Origin: Jatrophihabitans sp.
Lineage (GTDB): Bacteria; Actinomycetota; Actinomycetes; Mycobacteriales; Jatrophihabitantaceae
NCBI GenBank assembly: GCA_036399055.1
Contig: DASWNX010000025.1
Coordinates: 1-64,000, forward strand
Length of the DNA: 64,000 bases
Reading direction: 5' to 3'
The notes beneath the pieces were generated by a model that was not told the origin of the DNA, ran no database searches, and worked only from the letters and a program-made list of their open reading frames with translations. A program made the translations under genes and the position numbers. Shown here in pieces: positions 43,247 through 54,213 of the stretch. The stretch's first letter is position 1. Every line of letters starts with the position of its first letter.

Positions 43247-44119
43247 ATGCTTGACATGGGACCTGTAGTCGTAGGAATCGACGACTCATCCAGTAGCGAC
43301 CTAGCACTGCGGTGGGGGATCGAGCAGGCGCGGGCGCAGGCCACCACGCTGCGCCTGGTCTGCGTTTATCGCAGTGTGTTTCCCGGCCCAGTGGAGATGG
43401 GTTACGAGGAGACGGGGATCGAATTGCAGGAGCTGCGTCGGCACGCCGAGAGCACGCTGTGGCAGGCGTGCGAGCAAGCCGACGTGCTCGCCCCAGGTCT
43501 AGTAGTGGAATCGGCTGCCGTCGAAGGCGATGCGGTGCCGGTGTTGCTCTCTGAGTCCAGCCACGCAATGGTCCTGGTGCTCGGCTCTCGTCAGCTGAAG
43601 ACCTTCGGATCAGTCGTACTCGGCTCAGTGGCTGCGGCGGTCTCCGCGCGGGCGCAGTGCCCGGTCATCGTGCTCCGAGCTCCGGCCGGCGATCCGGCCG
43701 AAGAGGCAGCGGTGATAGTCGGCGTGGACGGCACTGAGGATTCCGAGACGGTGCTTGCCTTTGGCTTCGATCACGCGAGCAGGCATCGGCTGCCGCTGAA
43801 AGCCGTCTTGTGCTGGAACGACCACTTCACCTTCGGACCCTGGCAGCATGCCCGTCGGTCCTTCCGCAACACCGAGTCATGGCTGTCAGAGGCGCTGGCG
43901 GGCTGGCGGGAGAAGTATCCCGACGTCGAGGTGCATTCCGGTGTCATCCACGACAACCCGGTGCCCGGTCTCGTCGCCGACTCGGTCGGCCAGAGCCTGC
44001 TGGTTGTCGGCACCCGGGGCAGGCACGCGCTCGCCGGGACCCTGCTCGGGTCGGTCAGCCAGGGCGTGCTGCACCACGCGCTCTGCCCGGTGGCAGTAGT
44101 GCCGTCCCACTGCGAATAA
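43247..44119 (+). CDS. tandem-domain universal stress protein
   Basis: 290 residues from ATG 43247 (AAGGAG 6 nt upstream). There are two UspA domains: VVVGIDDSSSSDLALRWGIEQA ... GSVAAAVSARAQCPVIVL, and VIVGVDGTEDSETVLAFGFDHA ... VVGTRGRHALAGTLLGSVSQGVLHHALCPVAVV. The second has the complete ATP-binding G-2x-G-9x-G(S/T) pattern; the first keeps VLGSRQLKTFGSVVLGS. Double-domain Usp proteins such as Rv2005c and Rv2623 are DosR targets in mycobacteria and restrain growth. A second Acg-like gene follows at 59 bp. Confidence 0.9.
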   Translation: MLDMGPVVVGIDDSSSSDLALRWGIEQARAQATTLRLVCVYRSVFPGPVEMGYEETGIELQELRRHAESTLWQACEQADVLAPGLVVESAAVEGDAVPVLLSESSHAMVLVLGSRQLKTFGSVVLGSVAAAVSARAQCPVIVLRAPAGDPAEEAAVIVGVDGTEDSETVLAFGFDHASRHRLPLKAVLCWNDHFTFGPWQHARRSFRNTESWLSEALAGWREKYPDVEVHSGVIHDNPVPGLVADSVGQSLLVVGTRGRHALAGTLLGSVSQGVLHHALCPVAVVPSHCE

Positions 44120-44178
44120 CGACGGGCCCGCCACCCGTGCCCATGCGCGCACCTAGCATCGAGAGGCTGGAAGAAGAG

Positions 44179-45204
44179 ATGACACCGTCCGGCCAGCTGG
44201 CCTGGCTGAGCAAGCCGAACCCGACGATCGCAGTCGAGGCGCTGCGCCGGGCCGCGGTGCGCGCGACATTGGCGCCCTCGGTGCACAACACCCAGCCATG
44301 GCAGTTGGTGATCGGTAGTGGTGCGCTGGCGATCCATGCCGACTTCAGCCGGCAACTGCGCATGCTGGACCCCGCCCGCAGGCAGCTGATCATCAGCTGT
44401 GGCTGCGCGGTGCTCAACGCCAGGGTCTCACTGGCGGCTGACGGCTACCCGGTGACTGTGCGGTGGCCAGCCGACTCCAGCCGGCCAGACTTGCTTGCCG
44501 AGCTCACCAGCTGCTCTGACGGTGATCTGAGCCTGGCGATGTTGGACCCGGTGTTGGGGCTCCGGCGGACCAACCGGCGGGAGTTCGCCGATGACCCGGT
44601 TCCTCCTCAGCTCGTCGAGGTGCTGATCGAGGCCGCCGACCGCGAGGGCGGCCGGCTCGTCATGATCGACGAACCAGCGCACCGGCGTGCCGCCGCGGTG
44701 CTCAGCCGACGCGCGGACGCCATCGAGAACGCCGATCCTCGATACCGCGCCGAGCTGCGGGCCTGGGCCACCGACGACCCGCACCGCAGCGATGGCGTGG
44801 CGTTCGCGACGGTTCCCCATGGCCGAGGTCCGGCTGGGGACCTGGTTCGGATCCGCGACTACGGCGCTCATCAGGACGGCGGCCTGCCTGAGCACACCCG
44901 GTCAAGCGGAGCTGAGTGCCTCCTGCTGCTCGGCAGTGACGAAGATGACCCGGTGAGCTGGCTGCGGGCCGGTCAGGCGCTGGAGCGGGTCTGGCTGGAG
45001 GTCACCCGCGCCGGTTACGCCATGAGCCTGTTCACCCAGGTCGTCGAAGTGCCTGCCACCAGGCAGTTGTTGCGCTCGGAGTTGGGTCTGAGCATGCAGC
45101 CACACGTGTTGCTGCGGGTGGGCCGGGCGCCGGCCACACCGGTCACTCGGCGCCGCAAGTTGGTCGATGTGCTTCGGCAGCACCCGCAGGCCGGTGCGGC
45201 CTGA
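44179..45204 (+). CDS. Acg-family nitroreductase-like flavoprotein (copy 2)
   Basis: 341 residues from ATG 44179 (GGAAG 5 nt upstream); ATG 44143 is an alternative. It shares LAPSVHNTQPW (31-41), LRRTNRREFADDPVPPQ, LLLGSDEDDPVSWLRAGQALERVWLEVTRAGYAMS and HVLLRVGRAP with copy 1, but overall divergence is high, so the two are old paralogues or separate acquisitions. It likely binds FMN. It is co-directional with the universal-stress gene and probably co-transcribed. Confidence 0.84.
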   Translation: MTPSGQLAWLSKPNPTIAVEALRRAAVRATLAPSVHNTQPWQLVIGSGALAIHADFSRQLRMLDPARRQLIISCGCAVLNARVSLAADGYPVTVRWPADSSRPDLLAELTSCSDGDLSLAMLDPVLGLRRTNRREFADDPVPPQLVEVLIEAADREGGRLVMIDEPAHRRAAAVLSRRADAIENADPRYRAELRAWATDDPHRSDGVAFATVPHGRGPAGDLVRIRDYGAHQDGGLPEHTRSSGAECLLLLGSDEDDPVSWLRAGQALERVWLEVTRAGYAMSLFTQVVEVPATRQLLRSELGLSMQPHVLLRVGRAPATPVTRRRKLVDVLRQHPQAGAA

Positions 45205-45222
45205 TCGCCAGCTGACCGGCAC

Positions 45223-45236
45223 GGGATTCTGGCCCT
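45223..45236. promoter_or_regulatory. weak DosR-box-like site before the PNPOx-fold gene
   Basis: GGGATTCTGGCCCT resembles GGGACTNNNGGCCCT. It is only 35 bp from the chosen start codon, close for an activator site, so this is tentative. Confidence 0.3.
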
Positions 45237-45270
45237 CGCCGTGAGCGAGCCGCAGGAGGACGATGAATCC

Positions 45271-45738
45271 ATGGGTACCGAACAAGACTGCAGCAGTCCC
45301 GCCCTGTCACCAGACGCCTGCTGGGCGCTGTTACGGGCGGTGGAGACCGGCCGGCTGGGCCTCGTCGTCAACGGTGAGCCGGACATATTCCCGGTCACCT
45401 TCCTCGTCGATCACGGCACGGTGGTCTTCCGGACAGCGCCGGGCACCAAGCTGACCGCTGCTCTCAACGGCCCCCGGGTCGCGTTCGAGGCCGATGGTGT
45501 CGATGCCGCGGCTGGCCAGGCATGGAGCGTGGTGGCCAAGGGCCGCGCCGAAGAGGTCACGCAGCTGCACGAGCTGCTGGACACCACGGCCCTTCCGCTG
45601 TTCCCCTGGCACACCAGCCCCAAGCATCACCTCATCCGAATCGTTGTCGATGAGGTCACCGGCCGGCGGTTTTCCATCGCCGACCGTGCCAGCTGGTACA
45701 TGCCACTGGTGGATGTCCCTCGTGTCGCGTCTGAGTGA
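45271..45738 (+). CDS. PNPOx-fold flavin-binding protein
   Basis: 155 residues from ATG 45271 (AGGAGG 11 nt upstream); GTG 45241 would add 10 acidic residues. The split-barrel blocks are GRLGLVVNGEPDIFPVTFLVDHGTVVFRT and GTKLTAALNGPRVAFEADGVD, followed by WSVVAKGRAEEV. Members bind FMN, heme or F420. Relatives occur near DosR systems in actinobacteria (for example Rv3129 beside DosR targets), consistent with the next two genes here. Confidence 0.82.
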   Translation: MGTEQDCSSPALSPDACWALLRAVETGRLGLVVNGEPDIFPVTFLVDHGTVVFRTAPGTKLTAALNGPRVAFEADGVDAAAGQAWSVVAKGRAEEVTQLHELLDTTALPLFPWHTSPKHHLIRIVVDEVTGRRFSIADRASWYMPLVDVPRVASE

Positions 45739-45803
45739 CCCTTCGAGTCCGCTTCTGCCCCGCCGCCGATCCGCCCGGCACACCACGAGAGTTCGGTGGA
45801 TAG

Positions 45804-48235
<2,432 letters not shown>

Positions 48236-48283
48236 TCCAGCGGCTGTCGTGGGAGGATCTCGACTGGGGGCGACGCCTCGGTT

Positions 48284-49099
48284 CTAGGACGGCTTGTGGG
48301 CGCTCACCAGGTACGCCGCCAAGTCGCCTTCCACCGGCCCGTCGCCGAGTCTGGTGATCATCTCTTCCCGTAGCGAGCGGGTCAGACCCTCCAGCTCGCC
48401 CCGCTCCTGCAGGGCGAAGCGCAGCGGCGTTCCCAGGCAGAATCCTTCCGCGAGCGCCTGAGCGGTCGACCTGCCGCGCAGCACGACCCGCTCGATGCTG
48501 TCGACCACCAGCCCGCCGGTGTGCAGGTCCGCGGTGATCCGGACCGGATCACCGTAGCCGTGCGGCACCCGGACGACGAAGTCCGGCAAGTCCCCGGGCA
48601 GGACCGCGGCGAGGCTGTCGACCAGGGCCGCGGGAAAGTCTGAGGCCTCCACTGCGTCCCACACCGTGAACAGCAATGTCGCGCCTGGCGCCAGCACCCG
48701 CGCCGCCTCGGCGAACGCGGCCGGCTTGTCCGGAAAGAACATCACCCCGAACTGGCACACGACCAGGTCGAAGCCGCCGTCGGGGAGGTCGAGCCGTTGC
48801 GCGTCAGCCTGCGACCAGGTCGGTCCGGGGATCCTGGCCGCGGCCCAGGACACCATCGCGGGGTTGAGGTCGGTGGCGGTGATCTCGGCGTCGGGAAGTA
48901 CCCGCACCAGTTCGGCCGTCAGGGCGCCGGTGCCGGCGGCGAGTTCGAGCACCCGCCCGGGGGCCAGCGTGGCGACCGATGCGGCGAGCTGTGCGGCGAA
49001 CGGCGCGAACAACGCCGGCGCCAGGCACTTGTCGTACACCTCGGGCATGGTGGCCAGCCACTGGGAATCAGTGGCCAGCCACTGGGAGTCGGTGCTCAT
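48284..49099 (-). CDS. class I SAM-dependent methyltransferase
   Basis: 271 residues from ATG 49099. Methyltransf_11-type domain: GRVLELAAGTGALTAELVRVLPDAEITATDLNPAM, then LPDGGFDLVVCQFGVMFFPDKPAAFAEAARVLAPGATLLFTVWD. Similar to ubiquinone/menaquinone- or small-molecule-type methyltransferases; the substrate is unknown. The N-terminus contains a duplicated heptapeptide (DSQWLAT twice) from a 21-bp tandem repeat. It is convergent with the dosR-like gene and has no clear tie to it. Confidence 0.8.
   Translation of the reverse strand: MSTDSQWLATDSQWLATMPEVYDKCLAPALFAPFAAQLAASVATLAPGRVLELAAGTGALTAELVRVLPDAEITATDLNPAMVSWAAARIPGPTWSQADAQRLDLPDGGFDLVVCQFGVMFFPDKPAAFAEAARVLAPGATLLFTVWDAVEASDFPAALVDSLAAVLPGDLPDFVVRVPHGYGDPVRITADLHTGGLVVDSIERVVLRGRSTAQALAEGFCLGTPLRFALQERGELEGLTRSLREEMITRLGDGPVEGDLAAYLVSAHKPS
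49050..49091. repeat. 21-bp tandem duplication in a methyltransferase N-terminus
   Basis: The units 49050-49070 and 49071-49091 (beginning GTGGCCAGCC) differ at two bases and encode a repeated DSQWLAT heptapeptide in frame. Confidence 0.85.
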
Positions 49100-49300
49100 C
49101 CCAAGATCATGGCTCACGCCGCAAGCATTGCCTAGACCCTGTTCTGCTGGCGAAGGCCGGCCCCGGCGACTCACCCCCCCCACGGGAAGGTCCAAGCCGG
49201 ACGCCACGTGCATTAGTCGGGATCACACGAGCGGTTTCAATGGATTTTGGACCGCGACGCGATGACGAGCCGCCGTTCGGCACTTCGGGACACCAGGCCA

Positions 49301-49340
49301 ATCGCTCCACGCCCGCCAAGGCATTCGGGCGTGGAGCGAT
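49301..49340 (-). terminator. hairpin terminator after the small secreted protein gene
   Basis: A 15-bp perfect stem (ATCGCTCCACGCCCG / CGGGCGTGGAGCGAT) with a 10-nt loop, 28 bp past the stop of the minus-strand gene. The rest of the 269-bp gap to the methyltransferase gene holds nothing I can assign. Confidence 0.82.
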
Positions 49341-49368
49341 GAACCGGCTACTCAATTGTCAACGGCGG

Positions 49369-49725
49369 TCAAGCAGTCCCTTTGACATAACCGCTACAGG
49401 TGTCGGTGAACGCGTCATCTTGACAGCTCTTGTAGTAAACAGCCTTGCCCTCACCGATGTTGTACGTGCGATTGACGCAGGTGCCGGCGCCGCCCGTCCA
49501 GTTCAGCCGGATATCGCCGCCGCTACCGGAGTAGTAGAAGCTCACATACACCGAGTCGCCGTCGGAGTCGGTGTCACAGATGTGGAAGTAGTCGCCGTCG
49601 GCGAAGAACTTGGCGGTGGAGCCATCGGTGCTCACGATGGGCCCGTTGGTTCCCGCGAAAGCAGGACTAGCTCCGAGGGACAGGAACAGCAGGGCGGCAA
49701 TAACGACAGTCACAAGCTTTCGCAT
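49369..49725 (-). CDS. small secreted protein, unknown family
   Basis: 118 residues from ATG 49725 (GGGGAG 5 nt upstream). Signal peptide MRKLVTVVIAALLFLSLGAS, cleaved near PAFA-G. The mature part is about 94 residues with four Cys (HICDT, GTCVN, KSCQD, DTCSG) that could make two disulfides and many Gly/Ser/Asp/Tyr residues, suggesting a small beta-sandwich. I do not recognise the family. It has its own terminator and appears monocistronic. Confidence 0.75.
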   Translation of the reverse strand: MRKLVTVVIAALLFLSLGASPAFAGTNGPIVSTDGSTAKFFADGDYFHICDTDSDGDSVYVSFYYSGSGGDIRLNWTGGAGTCVNRTYNIGEGKAVYYKSCQDDAFTDTCSGYVKGTA

Positions 49726-49852
49726 GAGTTCTCCCCGACTGATTGAGCGGCAGATGCCTGGAGATATGACCTTCCTCGGCTGTTAATTACCAGTCAATGA
49801 AGGGATAAGCATCGCGGCGCAGCCGTTACATTGCAACAACGTAGGGTATGAT

Positions 49853-50746
49853 TTAGCCGATGTCGTAGACGATGTCGACCGAGACGGTCAACTCCTGCTG
49901 GCCGGGCTGAAGCGGCGTCGACTCCGCGGCGCCGGCAGCCGAGCGCATGTCATAGCTGATCGGGTGACCGGCGTCTGCCAACTCGGTGACGGACCTGATC
50001 CGGCCGAGGGTGACGCCGGCCGCCTTGGCCAGTTGCGCTGCCTGGGCCTTGGCCTGGTTGACAGCCGCGGATCGGGCCTGAGCCCGCAACGCGCTGTCCT
50101 CACCCACCGAGAAGGAGATGTGCTGCACTCGCACGGCGTTTCCGACGACGCCGGCGGCCGCGTCGATCAGCGCGCCGGCCCCGGCGATGTCGCCTGAGCG
50201 CGCTTGCACCATGTTGTCGACCTGGTAGCCGGAGATCGTCGACTTGTCGGTGTAGGTCGGGTTGATGCTCAACTGGCGAGTCTGCAGATCCTTGGCGGCG
50301 ATGCCCTTGGCTCGCAGCAGGTCGAGCAGGGCGTTGCTCTTGACGTTGTTGTCCGCCAGCGCGGCCTTGGCGCTGGAACCTTGCGTCGAGACGCCGATCA
50401 TGATCACGAGCGTGTCAGGGGTGGCGCTGACCTTGCCCACGCCGCGAGTGGTGATGGTGTGGGCGTCCATCGTCACGGGCGTGCTGGCCGGCGCCGCTGC
50501 CATGGGCGCCGCGGCCGCCATCTGGCCGGTCACAGCCACTGGCGCCGCGGCGTCCCCACCTGCTGACCCCATCGGTTTCGCCGTTCCCATCGACGCTCCC
50601 GCGCCCATCGGCTCCGGGGCGCCGATCACACTCGCGCCGATCGGCGCGGTGTCCAGGGGCGCCGGGCGGTCCTTGCCGGCGCCGCACGCGGTGAGCAGCA
50701 GGCCTGCGACGACGACCGGGACGGCGGTGCGGGTGACGGTGAGCAT
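49853..50746 (-). CDS. SIMPL-domain (DUF541) lipoprotein
   Basis: 297 residues. Lipobox LLTAC (Cys21), then a low-complexity Ala/Met/Pro-rich spacer with repeated PMG and PMA units (about 45-90), then the SIMPL domain from TITTRGVGKVSATPDTLVIMIGVSTQG through QTRQLSINPTYTDKSTISGYQVDN to QELTVSVDIVYDIG. SIMPL proteins (BP26/OMP28, YggE) are envelope proteins linked to oxidative stress, forming ring-like oligomers in some cases. Function here unknown. Confidence 0.86.
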   Translation of the reverse strand: MLTVTRTAVPVVVAGLLLTACGAGKDRPAPLDTAPIGASVIGAPEPMGAGASMGTAKPMGSAGGDAAAPVAVTGQMAAAAPMAAAPASTPVTMDAHTITTRGVGKVSATPDTLVIMIGVSTQGSSAKAALADNNVKSNALLDLLRAKGIAAKDLQTRQLSINPTYTDKSTISGYQVDNMVQARSGDIAGAGALIDAAAGVVGNAVRVQHISFSVGEDSALRAQARSAAVNQAKAQAAQLAKAAGVTLGRIRSVTELADAGHPISYDMRSAAGAAESTPLQPGQQELTVSVDIVYDIG

Positions 50747-50872
50747 GTCGGTCCTCCAGGCGAGGTGCGGTGGGCGTGCTGGTTACCACCTAGATGACCT
50801 GGGCCTGCCATAACGTTGCGATCGGCTGCGCGGTCAGTGCCTGCCTTGAAGGGCCGCTTGAATCGTCCAGCC

Positions 50873-51406
50873 TCACCAGGCGTCGCCGTCACGCCAATCG
50901 CAGGTGAGCTCACCGCGGAGGTCGAGTGCCGCTGACATCGGCAGGACGTAGATCCAGCCGTCCTCCTCTTCGGTCCGGACCACGCCAGTCGGGGTGAGCG
51001 CCGAGGTGGGTCCTTGCCAGGGACGCCAGCCTCGCCGGGCGTAGAAGGGCGCCGCCTCTTCGGTCGATCCCAGGGCGCCCAGCTCGTAGGCGCCTCGCGC
51101 CACCCGTTCCAGCGCGGCCATCATCGCCGCGCCGTGTCCGCGCCGCCGCTGCGCCCCCCGCACCCCTACGCCTTCGAGGTAGCCGGTGCGCAACGCCCGG
51201 CCGTTGTGCAGGAGCCGTCGCTGGATCAAGGCGGCATGCCCGACGAGCTCAGCGTCCTCCCACAGCAGGGCATGCACTCCGCCGAGGCAATGCTCCCAGT
51301 CCTGCTCGGTCAGCTCTCCGGCGAAGACCTCCTGGAGCAGCTGATGGGCCGCTGTCAGGTCGGCTGGGTCCAGCTGGCCGGTGTGGGCGAGGACGAGCTT
51401 GGTCAT
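50873..51406 (-). CDS. aminoglycoside 2'-N-acetyltransferase, AAC(2')-I-like
   Basis: 177 residues, the length of mycobacterial AAC(2')-I enzymes. Similarity by eye runs along the whole chain: VFAGELTEQDWEHCLGGVHALLW, HAALIQRRLLHNGRALRTGYLEGVGVR, RGAYELGALGSTEEAAPFYARRGWRPWQGPTSALTPTG and the C-terminal LTCDWRDGDAW. The GNAT acetyl-CoA loop is RRRGHGAAM. The family acetylates the 2' amine of gentamicin-type aminoglycosides, and in mycobacteria the genes are chromosomal and intrinsic. The native role may be different. There are no mobile elements around it, so it looks resident rather than acquired. Confidence 0.9.
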   Translation of the reverse strand: MTKLVLAHTGQLDPADLTAAHQLLQEVFAGELTEQDWEHCLGGVHALLWEDAELVGHAALIQRRLLHNGRALRTGYLEGVGVRGAQRRRGHGAAMMAALERVARGAYELGALGSTEEAAPFYARRGWRPWQGPTSALTPTGVVRTEEEDGWIYVLPMSAALDLRGELTCDWRDGDAW

Positions 51407-51460
51407 GCCGGCCCCCTCTGCGTCCGGCCGCCGCCGAGCGCGGATCGGGCCCGGAGGGCG

Positions 51461-52042
51461 CTAGCGCGAACGCCGCACCCGCCGCACCGTGGCCCTTGCC
51501 AGCCGGTAACCGAGCAGGCCGCGCAGCACCCACGGGGCCCCGACGATGACCGGGTCCAGCCACTGGTGCTTGACGTCGGCGCGATTCTTGCCCAGGCGCG
51601 AGGACAAGCCGTGATGGGAGAACTCGCTCAGGACGCCGGTCTCGGTCACCGGGTTGTCCGGCCGGCTGCTCACCATCGAGGCCAGGTTGGCCTCCACGGA
51701 GTTCACCCGGTCGGCGAAAATCAGGAGCAGCCAGTGGGCCGCCCGCGCTTCGCTGTAGCGGCGGTAGGCGTACTTGCGGATCACTCCGGACAGGCCGGTG
51801 GGCGGGCAGGACGTGCCGAAGACCGGCGTGAGAAAGGCGTGCTCGATCGATCGTTCCCGGGGCCACTTCTCTTCCTGGCGCTCGGGAAAGTCCCAGTGGG
51901 CGCCGCTCGCGCCGGGATCGAGGCGTTCCCGCGGCACCGAGGGGCGGTCCTTGGGGTCCAGGTCGGCGCCCCAACCCGGAATGCGAGCCCGCAGCTCCTC
52001 GATCGACACCGGTAGCGGCGGCTTGGCTGGCGTGTAGACCAT
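51461..52042 (-). CDS. conserved hypothetical protein next to Zn-alcohol dehydrogenase
   Basis: 193 residues from ATG 52042. Pro-rich start (VYTPAKPPLPVSIEELRARIPGWGADL), a central segment AFLTPVFGTSCPPTGLSGVIRKYAYRRYSEARAAHWLLLIFADRVNSVEA and a C-terminal hydrophobic/Arg-rich segment (VIVGAPWVLRGLLGYRLARATVRRVRR) that could sit on the membrane. I do not know the function. It starts 10 bp after the dehydrogenase stop, so the two are one operon. Confidence 0.72.
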   Translation of the reverse strand: MVYTPAKPPLPVSIEELRARIPGWGADLDPKDRPSVPRERLDPGASGAHWDFPERQEEKWPRERSIEHAFLTPVFGTSCPPTGLSGVIRKYAYRRYSEARAAHWLLLIFADRVNSVEANLASMVSSRPDNPVTETGVLSEFSHHGLSSRLGKNRADVKHQWLDPVIVGAPWVLRGLLGYRLARATVRRVRRSR

Positions 52043-52052
52043 GGGTTGCTCC

Positions 52053-53201
52053 CTACGCGGCGTTCGGGACGATGAGCGGCTTGATGCAGTCATCGAGCTT
52101 GGCGGAGAAGATGTGGTAGCCCTCGGCGATGTGCTCCAGCGGGATGCGGTGGGTGACGATGTCACTGGGCTTGAGGTAGCCGTTGCGGATGTGCTCGAAC
52201 AGCCGTGGCCACTGCCGCTTCACCGGGCACTGGTTCATCCGCAGCGTCAGCCCCTTGTTCACCGCGTCTCCGAACTTCACCGCGCTGAAGATCGGGCCGT
52301 ACGCGCCGACCACCGAGACGGTGCCGCCCTTACGCACCGAGTCGATCGCCCAGTTGAGCGCGACCGGCGAGCCGCCCTGCAACTTCAACTTCGTGCCCAT
52401 CACATGTTGCAGGAAGTTGCCGTCGGCCTCGGCGCCCACCGCGTCGATGACGACGTCTGCGCCCAGGTGGTCGGTGGCCTTCTTCATCTGCACGACGATG
52501 TCGTCGTACTCGGTGAAGTTGTAGGTCTCGGCGTGGGCGAAGCTCTGCGCCTTGTCCAGCCGGTATTGCAGGTGGTCGATGACGATCACCCGGCCGGCGC
52601 CCATCAACCAGGCCGACTTGGCCGCGAACAGCCCCACCGGCCCCGCGCCGAACACGGCCACGACGTCACCTTCGACGATGTCGCCGAGCTGGGCGCCGAA
52701 GTAACCGGTCGCCAGCGCGTCGGTGAGCAGCACCGCGTCCTCGTCGTCCATCCAGTCGGGGATGACGCTGGGGCCGACGTCGGCGAAGGGCACCCGGACG
52801 AACTCGGACTGGCCGCCGTCGTAACCGCCGCAGGTGTGGGAGTAGCCGTAGATGCCTCCGACCGCGGTGGCGTTCGGATTGACGTTGTGGCAGTTGGAGT
52901 AGAGGCCGCGCGCGCAGAAGAAGCAGGATCCGCAGTACACGTTGAAAGGCACCATCACCCGGTCGCCGGGCTTGAGGTTCTGCACCGAGGGGCCGACCTC
53001 GTGGACGACGCCGATGAACTCGTGACCGAAGGTCATGCCGACCCTGGTGTCGGGCATCATGCCGTGATAAAGGTGCAGATCCGATCCGCAGATGGCCGCC
53101 AGGCTCACCCGCACGATCGCGTCATTGGGATGTTCGATGGGCGGGATGTCCTTCTCCTCGACCCGGATCCGGTACGGCCCGCGATACACCATGGCTCGCA
53201 A
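52053..53201 (-). CDS. zinc-dependent alcohol/formaldehyde dehydrogenase-like
   Basis: 382 residues from TTG 53201, chosen for the GGGGG 5 nt upstream and the familiar start (L)RAMVYRGPYRIRVEE; ATG 53192 is the alternative. Catalytic zinc residues are in ICGSDLHLYHG and FGHEFIGVV; structural zinc Cys in CGSCFFCARGLYSNC; the NAD fold in AVFGAGPVGLFAAKSAWLMGAGRVIVID. It resembles the glutathione-independent formaldehyde dehydrogenase/threonine dehydrogenase-like branch. Regeneration of NAD by alcohol formation would suit a hypoxia island, but substrate and direction are unknown. Confidence 0.9.
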   Translation of the reverse strand: MRAMVYRGPYRIRVEEKDIPPIEHPNDAIVRVSLAAICGSDLHLYHGMMPDTRVGMTFGHEFIGVVHEVGPSVQNLKPGDRVMVPFNVYCGSCFFCARGLYSNCHNVNPNATAVGGIYGYSHTCGGYDGGQSEFVRVPFADVGPSVIPDWMDDEDAVLLTDALATGYFGAQLGDIVEGDVVAVFGAGPVGLFAAKSAWLMGAGRVIVIDHLQYRLDKAQSFAHAETYNFTEYDDIVVQMKKATDHLGADVVIDAVGAEADGNFLQHVMGTKLKLQGGSPVALNWAIDSVRKGGTVSVVGAYGPIFSAVKFGDAVNKGLTLRMNQCPVKRQWPRLFEHIRNGYLKPSDIVTHRIPLEHIAEGYHIFSAKLDDCIKPLIVPNAA

Positions 53202-53266
53202 TGTGACCCCCTGCAGGAAAGCGGTCCGTCGAGGCTCAGTCCTGGAGATGTCGCTGCTTGACCTCT

Positions 53267-53278
53267 GGACTGCCGACC
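53267..53278. promoter_or_regulatory. weak DosR-box-like site upstream of the Zn-dehydrogenase
   Basis: GGACTGCCGACC has the layout of GGACTNNNGTCC with one mismatch, 65 bp upstream of the chosen start. The remainder of the 167-bp gap shows no other feature. Confidence 0.3.
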
Positions 53279-53368
53279 GCGTCTTCACCCTAACCCTGCG
53301 CCGCGGAGAGGCGCCATCGGAGGCGGCGCGCCTCTATCCGATGGGGCGCGAGAGCGCCTCGGCGTTGC

Positions 53369-54199
53369 TCATGTCCTACTCCTGTGAACGTCACGGTCAC
53401 GGCCAACGGGTTTGCGCGTCGCGGTGAGCTGTGCCGCTGCCGGACGCGCGGCCCGGTACCACTGAGCGCAGAACAGCATGACCAAGGCGAGCTCGAGCAG
53501 GTCGCCGCCGTAGTACATCAGCATCGCGCCCTGCTCGGCCTGGGCGGGTGAGGTTCGGCCGGGAGGGTGGCTGAAGATGTGCTTGGCCAGGATCGAGTGG
53601 GCGGCGATGGCCAGCACCAGCACGACCAGCCGCAACCGGAAGCTCGCGCGGTGCGGCGCGGGGTCGATGCCGATGATCGACACGGTGAAGAGGTAGCCGG
53701 CGAGAAATAAGTGGGCCAGCACGAGGTGGTGCAGGAGTGGGTCACCCAGCGTCGCGGTGCTGAGCGGGGTGGCGTAGAGCGCCCATAACGAGCCGGCGTT
53801 GATGAGCGCCGCCGGCGCCGGATGGGTCAGGAACCGGGCGATCGGCAAGTGCAGGAATCGGGAAAGGCGGCGAGCAGACCTGACGTCGAGCGTGCGCAGC
53901 GCCAGCGTGATCGGGGCGGACAGCGCGAGCAACAGCGGAGCCAGCATCCCGAGGAGAAGGTGGGCCGCCATGTGCGCCGCGAAGTCATGCTGTGCCGCGT
54001 CGGCGAGCGGGCCGATCACCGCCGCCGCGATGGTCGTGATCCCCAGCAGCCAGGAGATCACCCGGCGGGCCGGCCAGGGGCGTCGGCCGGCTCGCTGCTG
54101 GGAGGCGGCGGCCGCGAGGTAGAGCACCGCGGCAGTGCCGAGCAGCAGCGCCAGCGGCAAGCCCGGGTCGAAGCCGGCGTGGCCATGATGGGCGTGCAC
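53369..54199 (-). CDS. CtaG-family (cytochrome c oxidase assembly factor-like) membrane protein
   Basis: 276 residues from GTG 54199, with six or seven transmembrane helices. Family blocks: DFAAHMAAHLLLGMLAPLLLALSAPITLALRTL with the His pair, DPLLHHLVLAHLFLAGYLFTVSIIGIDPAPHRASFRLRL, and MLMYYGGDLLELALVMLFCAQWY. Caa3_CtaG proteins support copper delivery or assembly of cytochrome oxidase. It is downstream of and close to a DUF2243 gene (14 bp), a common actinobacterial pair. Confidence 0.85.
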   Translation of the reverse strand: MHAHHGHAGFDPGLPLALLLGTAAVLYLAAAASQQRAGRRPWPARRVISWLLGITTIAAAVIGPLADAAQHDFAAHMAAHLLLGMLAPLLLALSAPITLALRTLDVRSARRLSRFLHLPIARFLTHPAPAALINAGSLWALYATPLSTATLGDPLLHHLVLAHLFLAGYLFTVSIIGIDPAPHRASFRLRLVVLVLAIAAHSILAKHIFSHPPGRTSPAQAEQGAMLMYYGGDLLELALVMLFCAQWYRAARPAAAQLTATRKPVGRDRDVHRSRT

Positions 54200-54213
54200 A
54201 GTCTTGCGGCGTT

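Noticed and set aside
52041..53261. 400-codon plus-strand frame opposite the zinc dehydrogenase
   Set aside because: The minus strand encodes all zinc and NAD motifs; the plus-strand product is Val/His/Asp/Arg-rich and unlike any family.
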